From Bacteroidota bacterium (GTDB taxonomy: Bacteria; Bacteroidota; Ignavibacteria; UBA10030; F1-140-MAGs086), in contig SXSO01000137.1 in assembly GCA_005792205.1 (NCBI GenBank), positions 1 to 20,184 of the forward strand: a stretch of 20,184 bases of DNA, written 5' to 3'. Both the position numbers and the translations under genes were made by a program. A model generated the notes under the pieces. It did no database searches. It was not told the DNA's origin and was given only the letters and a program-made list of their open reading frames with translations. Shown here in pieces: positions 16,965 through 20,184 of this stretch (position 1 is its first letter; each line of letters opens with the position of its first letter).

Positions 16965-16995
16965 AAAAGTTATCTAATTTTTTAATAACAGCAAA
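16965..16995 (-). promoter_or_regulatory. Bacteroidetes-type promoter of the nuoKLM operon
   Basis: Read on the minus strand, TTTG (16995-16992) is followed after exactly 19 bases by TAACTTTT (16972-16965). This is one base off the Bacteroidetes consensus -33 TTTG / -7 TAnnTTTG at the usual spacing. Transcription would begin near 16960, leaving a leader of about 16 bases before the nuoK ATG at 16944. An imperfect dyad, GTTAT (16969-16973) with ATAAC (16985-16989), overlaps the -7 element and could be an operator, though in DNA this A/T-rich it may be chance. That the host uses this promoter type is inferred. Confidence 0.55.
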
Positions 16996-17004
16996 GATAT
17001 TTTC

Positions 17005-17985
17005 ATGTGTAAAAATTTTGTTATTCAATTCATATATTTGTTTATGTATCTTTTCATTTTTTTAATTTTATTTTTTATTTCTTCTTGCAAGGACAATTCA
17101 ATGAATAAAAACGATTTACTCAAAAAACTAACTAAAGAACAATTCCATATAACTCAAGAAAAAGGAACGGAAGCTGCTTTTACTGGAATTTATTGGAATC
17201 ATTTTGAAGATGGAATGTACAATTGTGTTGTATGTGGAGAAAAACTTTTTTCATCAGAAACAAAGTTTGAATCACATTGTGGATGGCCATCTTTTTTTAG
17301 TGCTATGGATAAAAATAAAATCCAAGAAAAAAAAGATTTTAGTTTCGGAATGACCCGAATTGAAGTAATGTGTAAAAATTGTGATGCACATTTGGGACAT
17401 GTTTTCAATGATGGACCAAGACCCACGGAACTTCGTTATTGTATAAACTCTGTGTCATTAAATTTTGAAAAATCTGAAACTGTAATTTTGGGAAGCGGAT
17501 GTTTTTGGTGTAGTGAAACAGTGTTTGAAGATTTAGATGGAGTAACAGATGTAACTTGTGGTTACAGTGGTGATAAAATTGAAAACCCAACTTATGAATT
17601 AGTTTCAAGTGGAAGAACAAATTATGCAGAAGTTGTGAAAATAATATTTTCTCCACAAAAAATTTCTTACGAAAAACTCTTGGATATTTTTTTTAGTTCT
17701 CATAATCCAACAACTTTAAATCAACAGGGAAATGACATTGGAACACAATATCGTTCAGTGATTTTTTATTTAAATGAAGAACAAAAAATAACTGCAGAAA
17801 ATTGTAAAAATAAAATTCAAAAAAAATTTAAAGAAAAAATTGTTACTGAAATTTCTAAATTCAAACAATTTCACAAAGCAGAAGAATACCATCAAAATTA
17901 TTTTAAGAAAAACCCAAATGATCCATATTGTACATTTGTAATTAAACCAAAACTAGAAAAACTAAAAATCCATTTAGAGAAATGA
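17005..17985 (+). CDS. Bifunctional methionine sulfoxide reductase MsrB-MsrA, possibly a lipoprotein
   Basis: A 326-residue fusion in the order MsrB then MsrA, reducing both the R and S forms of methionine sulfoxide in proteins. The MsrB part (about 35-155) has zinc cysteines C74-x2-C77 and C123-x2-C126, HCGWPSF (91-97) and the catalytic C146 in RYCINSVSL. The MsrA part (about 158-326) has the catalytic motif GCFWC (165-169; C166), GTQYRS (246-251), HQNYF and a likely resolving C309. From the ATG at 17005 the N-terminus is a short basic start, about 23 hydrophobic residues, then ISSC (lipobox, C28), which suggests an envelope lipoprotein. But the ATG at 17101 has a good ribosome binding site and gives a 294-residue cytoplasmic enzyme, so the start is uncertain. 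The gene overlaps cstA by 4 bases. The 60-base gap to the divergent nuoK must contain the promoter unless an internal one is used. Confidence 0.9.
   Translation: MCKNFVIQFIYLFMYLFIFLILFFISSCKDNSMNKNDLLKKLTKEQFHITQEKGTEAAFTGIYWNHFEDGMYNCVVCGEKLFSSETKFESHCGWPSFFSAMDKNKIQEKKDFSFGMTRIEVMCKNCDAHLGHVFNDGPRPTELRYCINSVSLNFEKSETVILGSGCFWCSETVFEDLDGVTDVTCGYSGDKIENPTYELVSSGRTNYAEVVKIIFSPQKISYEKLLDIFFSSHNPTTLNQQGNDIGTQYRSVIFYLNEEQKITAENCKNKIQKKFKEKIVTEISKFKQFHKAEEYHQNYFKKNPNDPYCTFVIKPKLEKLKIHLEK
17089..17103 (+). promoter_or_regulatory. Shine-Dalgarno site for an internal msrBA start
   Basis: AAGGA at 17089-17093 sits 7 bases before an in-frame ATG at 17101. The spacing and match are textbook, while nearly every other gene in the window lacks such a site. 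It would start translation at MNKNDLLKKL, just before the MsrB domain, and omit the hydrophobic leader. It may be the real start, a second start for a cytoplasmic form, or a coincidence, since the same bases code for Cys28-Lys29-Asp30. Confidence 0.5.
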
Positions 17986-19799
17986 ATAACGCCTTCCCAT
18001 TTCTTTTAATTGCAATTTGCGTAATGCTAATTATGTATAGATATTACAGTAGTTTTATCGCTGCAAAAATATTAGCATTTGATGACAATCGCAAAACACC
18101 TGCGAATAATTTTTATGATGGAGAAAACTATTATCCAACAAATAAATGGGTTTTATTTGGACATCATTTTGCGGCAATTTCAGGAGCAGGACCTTTGATT
18201 GGTCCTGTACTTGCAACTCAATTTGGATTTCTTCCCGGATTTTTATGGATATTGATTGGTGTTGTAATTGGTGGTGCCGTTCATGATTTTACAATTCTTT
18301 TACTTTCTATTAGAAGAAATGGAAAATCACTTGCTGAAATTGCAAGATTGGAAGTGAGTAAAACTTCTGGAATTATTGCTTCAATTGCAATTTTAATCAT
18401 TGTAATCATTGCACTTGCAGGACTTGGGCTTGCAGTTGTAAATGCATTGAGTGAAAGTTCTTGGGGAACATTTACAATTTTTATGACAATCCCACTTGCA
18501 CTTTTTGTTGGAAGTTATATGTATAAAATTCGTCCGGGAAAAATTGCTGAAGCAAGTATAATTGGAGTAGTTGGTGTTTTAATTTCAGTTTTTGCTGGAA
18601 GTTATATTCCCAATTCAACTTTTGCAAGTTACTTTACTCTTTCTAAAACTGGAATTACAATTGCAATTGCTATTTATGGATTCATTGCATCAGTTCTTCC
18701 TGTTTGGCTTTTACTTTGTCCTCGTGATTATTTGAGTTCATATATGAAAATTGGAACAATTGCAATATTAGTTATTGGAGTTTTCATTACAATGCCAGAA
18801 ATTAAAATGCCAATGATAACAGAATTTGTAAATGGAAATGGACCAATAATTTCAGGAAAAATTTTTCCATTTGTTTTTATTACAATTGCATGTGGAGCAA
18901 TTTCTGGATTTCATGGACTTGTTGCTTCAGGAACGACACCAAAAATGATAAGCAAAGAAAGCGATGCTCGTTTAATTGGATACGGAGCAATGTTGATGGA
19001 AGGACTTGTTGGAATTATTGCTTTGATTGCTGCGGCATCTTTAATTCCTGAAGATTATTTTGCAATAAATATTTCAAAAGAAAAATTTTTAAATCTTGGA
19101 ATGAAAACTGTAAATCTTGAATATTTTTCAAAAGCAATTGGTGAAACACTTGAAGGAAGAACTGGAGGAGCTGTTTCACTTGCAGTTGGATTTGCACAAA
19201 TTTTTTCTTCAATTCCCGGAATGAAACATTTGATTTCATATTGGTATCATTTTGCGATAATGTTTGAAGCACTTTTCATTCTCACAACAATTGATACAGG
19301 AACTCGTGTTGGAAGATTTTTAGTTCAAGAATTTGTTGGAAAATTTTACAAACCATTTGAAAAAACCAATTGGTTATTTGGCTCAATAATTTCATCTGCG
19401 GTTGTTGTAATAAGTTGGAGTTATTTTATTCATACGGGAAACATATCTACAATTTGGCCAATGTTTGGAGTAGCAAATCAACTTCTTGCTGCTGTTTCAC
19501 TTGCAATTGTAACAAGTGCTATTATAAATTCTGGAAAAATAAAATATGCATTTGTAAGTTTCATTCCGTTTCTGTTTGTTGCAACTACAACTTTGACTGC
19601 AGGAATTTTAAACATAACAGATAATTTTTTTCCACTCACACAAAATCCAAAAACAGAAGTTCAAGGAATTGTAAATATTACACTCACAATTTTGATGATA
19701 GTTTGTGCTACAATTATTTTAATCGACAACATAAGACATTGGTATAAAATAATTTTCAAAAAAAGTATAATTCAAAAATCAAATTTTGGAATAGATTGA
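17982..19799 (+). CDS. cstA: CstA-family carbon starvation protein (pyruvate/peptide transporter)
   Basis: A 605-residue membrane transporter of the CstA family with about 15-17 hydrophobic segments. E. coli relatives (CstA, BtsT) are induced on carbon limitation and import peptides or pyruvate; the substrate here is not known. Family motifs are FGHHFAAISGAGPLIGPVLA (59-78), GGAVHDF (97-103), SGFHGLVASGTTPKMI (308-323), MLMEGLVGIIALIAA (337-351) and TTIDTGTRVGRFL (435-447). It is about 100 residues shorter than the E. coli proteins but both ends look intact, so it probably belongs to a shorter subgroup. The ATG overlaps the msrBA stop (ATGA). No terminator follows and a PAS-domain frame begins within about 35 bases. 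Confidence 0.93.
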   Translation: MNNAFPFLLIAICVMLIMYRYYSSFIAAKILAFDDNRKTPANNFYDGENYYPTNKWVLFGHHFAAISGAGPLIGPVLATQFGFLPGFLWILIGVVIGGAVHDFTILLLSIRRNGKSLAEIARLEVSKTSGIIASIAILIIVIIALAGLGLAVVNALSESSWGTFTIFMTIPLALFVGSYMYKIRPGKIAEASIIGVVGVLISVFAGSYIPNSTFASYFTLSKTGITIAIAIYGFIASVLPVWLLLCPRDYLSSYMKIGTIAILVIGVFITMPEIKMPMITEFVNGNGPIISGKIFPFVFITIACGAISGFHGLVASGTTPKMISKESDARLIGYGAMLMEGLVGIIALIAAASLIPEDYFAINISKEKFLNLGMKTVNLEYFSKAIGETLEGRTGGAVSLAVGFAQIFSSIPGMKHLISYWYHFAIMFEALFILTTIDTGTRVGRFLVQEFVGKFYKPFEKTNWLFGSIISSAVVVISWSYFIHTGNISTIWPMFGVANQLLAAVSLAIVTSAIINSGKIKYAFVSFIPFLFVATTTLTAGILNITDNFFPLTQNPKTEVQGIVNITLTILMIVCATIILIDNIRHWYKIIFKKSIIQKSNFGID

Positions 19800-19833
19800 A
19801 AACATAAACATTCGTATTTTTTACAAAAAAATT

Positions 19834-20184
19834 TTGACTACAAATAACAAAAAAGCATTAGAACATATTTTAGAAGTTTTTCCTAATTATACAATTGCGC
19901 TTTTGGAAAATAAAATTGTGAGTTTCAATTCAAAAGTAAAAAAAGATTTTAAGTTCATTAAAAAAGGAAAAAAAATTGAGGACTTTATTCTCGCTAATGA
20001 TATAGATAAAATAACTCAACTTTTCAATTCTTCTAACAACGAAAAAAAATATATCGAAACTCAAATTTGTTTTGGAAATAATTTTTTAGTTGATATAGAA
20101 ATCTCGTTCAGCAAATATAAAATATCCAAAGATGAAATTTACACAATGCTTTTTTTTCACAACATTTCTGAAATAAAGAAAAAA
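19834..20184 (+). CDS. PAS-domain protein, 5' part (probable sensor kinase), cut by the window end
   Basis: An open frame begins after a TAG at 19792-19794 and runs uninterrupted past the window edge (117 codons from 19834). No ATG is available near its beginning. TTG at 19834 is the best standard start; ATT 19795 and nearby ATA/ATT codons are less likely. The translation, including NYTIALLENKIVSFN, then GKKIEDFILANDIDKITQLF, then a strand-rich stretch ending MLFFHNISEIKKK, follows the PAS pattern in which the domain ends in a '(D/N)ITExKK'-like motif. Such domains usually sit before a histidine kinase core, which would lie beyond 20184. Position behind cstA suggests a link to its control, as with the sensor kinases that govern CstA/BtsT relatives, but this is only inference. 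Confidence 0.6.
   Translation, partial: MTTNNKKALEHILEVFPNYTIALLENKIVSFNSKVKKDFKFIKKGKKIEDFILANDIDKITQLFNSSNNEKKYIETQICFGNNFLVDIEISFSKYKISKDEIYTMLFFHNISEIKKK

Noticed and set aside
1..20184. Frequent short words such as ATTGGA, TTCCAA and GCAAAT that look repeat-like
   Set aside because: They are spread through coding frames and explained by the strong A/T codon bias. No regular spacing, direct-repeat array or CRISPR pattern was found.
1..20184. Possible mobile element, defence island or other new multi-gene system
   Set aside because: Nearly every gene is a recognisable housekeeping gene in tight operons. There is no transposase, integrase, tRNA, attachment repeat or shift in base composition. 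The odd points are listed singly as findings.

Overview
The window is A/T-rich chromosomal DNA (by eye about 30% G+C), densely packed with housekeeping genes. Several traits point to the Fibrobacteres-Chlorobi-Bacteroidetes (FCB) group. Shine-Dalgarno sites are mostly absent. TTG and GTG starts are common. One promoter fits the Bacteroidetes-type consensus (TTTG, about 19 bases, TAnnTTTG). The unbroken order yceD-rpmF-plsX-fabH-fabD-fabG-acpP-fabF-rnc resembles Chlorobi/Ignavibacteria-like relatives more than the dispersed fab genes of classical Bacteroidetes. The phylum-level placement is an inference from gene order and style, not from a marker search.

Layout. (1) Positions 16-4376, minus strand: an NADP-type glutamate dehydrogenase (gdhA), a clear intrinsic terminator, then a large protein combining two receiver-like domains with a PEP-synthase-type ATP-grasp domain. 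(2) Positions 4610-11841, plus strand: a tightly packed fatty-acid/phospholipid operon (yceD, rpmF, plsX, fabH, fabD, a cysteine-cluster protein, fabG, acpP, fabF, rnc), with several 1-11 base overlaps that suggest translational coupling. (3) Positions 11818-16944, minus strand: a partial respiratory complex I cluster, nuoK-nuoL-nuoM, followed by a NhaD/ArsB-like antiporter gene where nuoN usually sits. It converges on rnc with a 24-base overlap of coding ends. (4) Positions 17005-20184, plus strand: an MsrB-MsrA fusion with a possible lipoprotein signal, a CstA-family transporter overlapping it by 4 bases, and the 5' part of a PAS-domain protein (probably a sensor kinase) that runs off the window.

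Working together: PlsX, FabH, FabD, FabG, ACP and FabF cover initiation, malonyl loading, condensation and first reduction of type II fatty-acid synthesis. FabZ and FabI must lie elsewhere. NuoK, NuoL and NuoM are three of the proton-pumping membrane subunits of complex I; NuoN, NuoJ, NuoA and NuoH are not here. I see no mobile element, CRISPR array, tRNA, rRNA or phage gene. Nothing amounts to a clearly new multi-gene system. The items most worth a second look are the receiver/ATP-grasp protein and its start, the cysteine-cluster gene inside the fab operon, the antiporter in the nuoN slot, and the two possible starts of the MsrBA protein.
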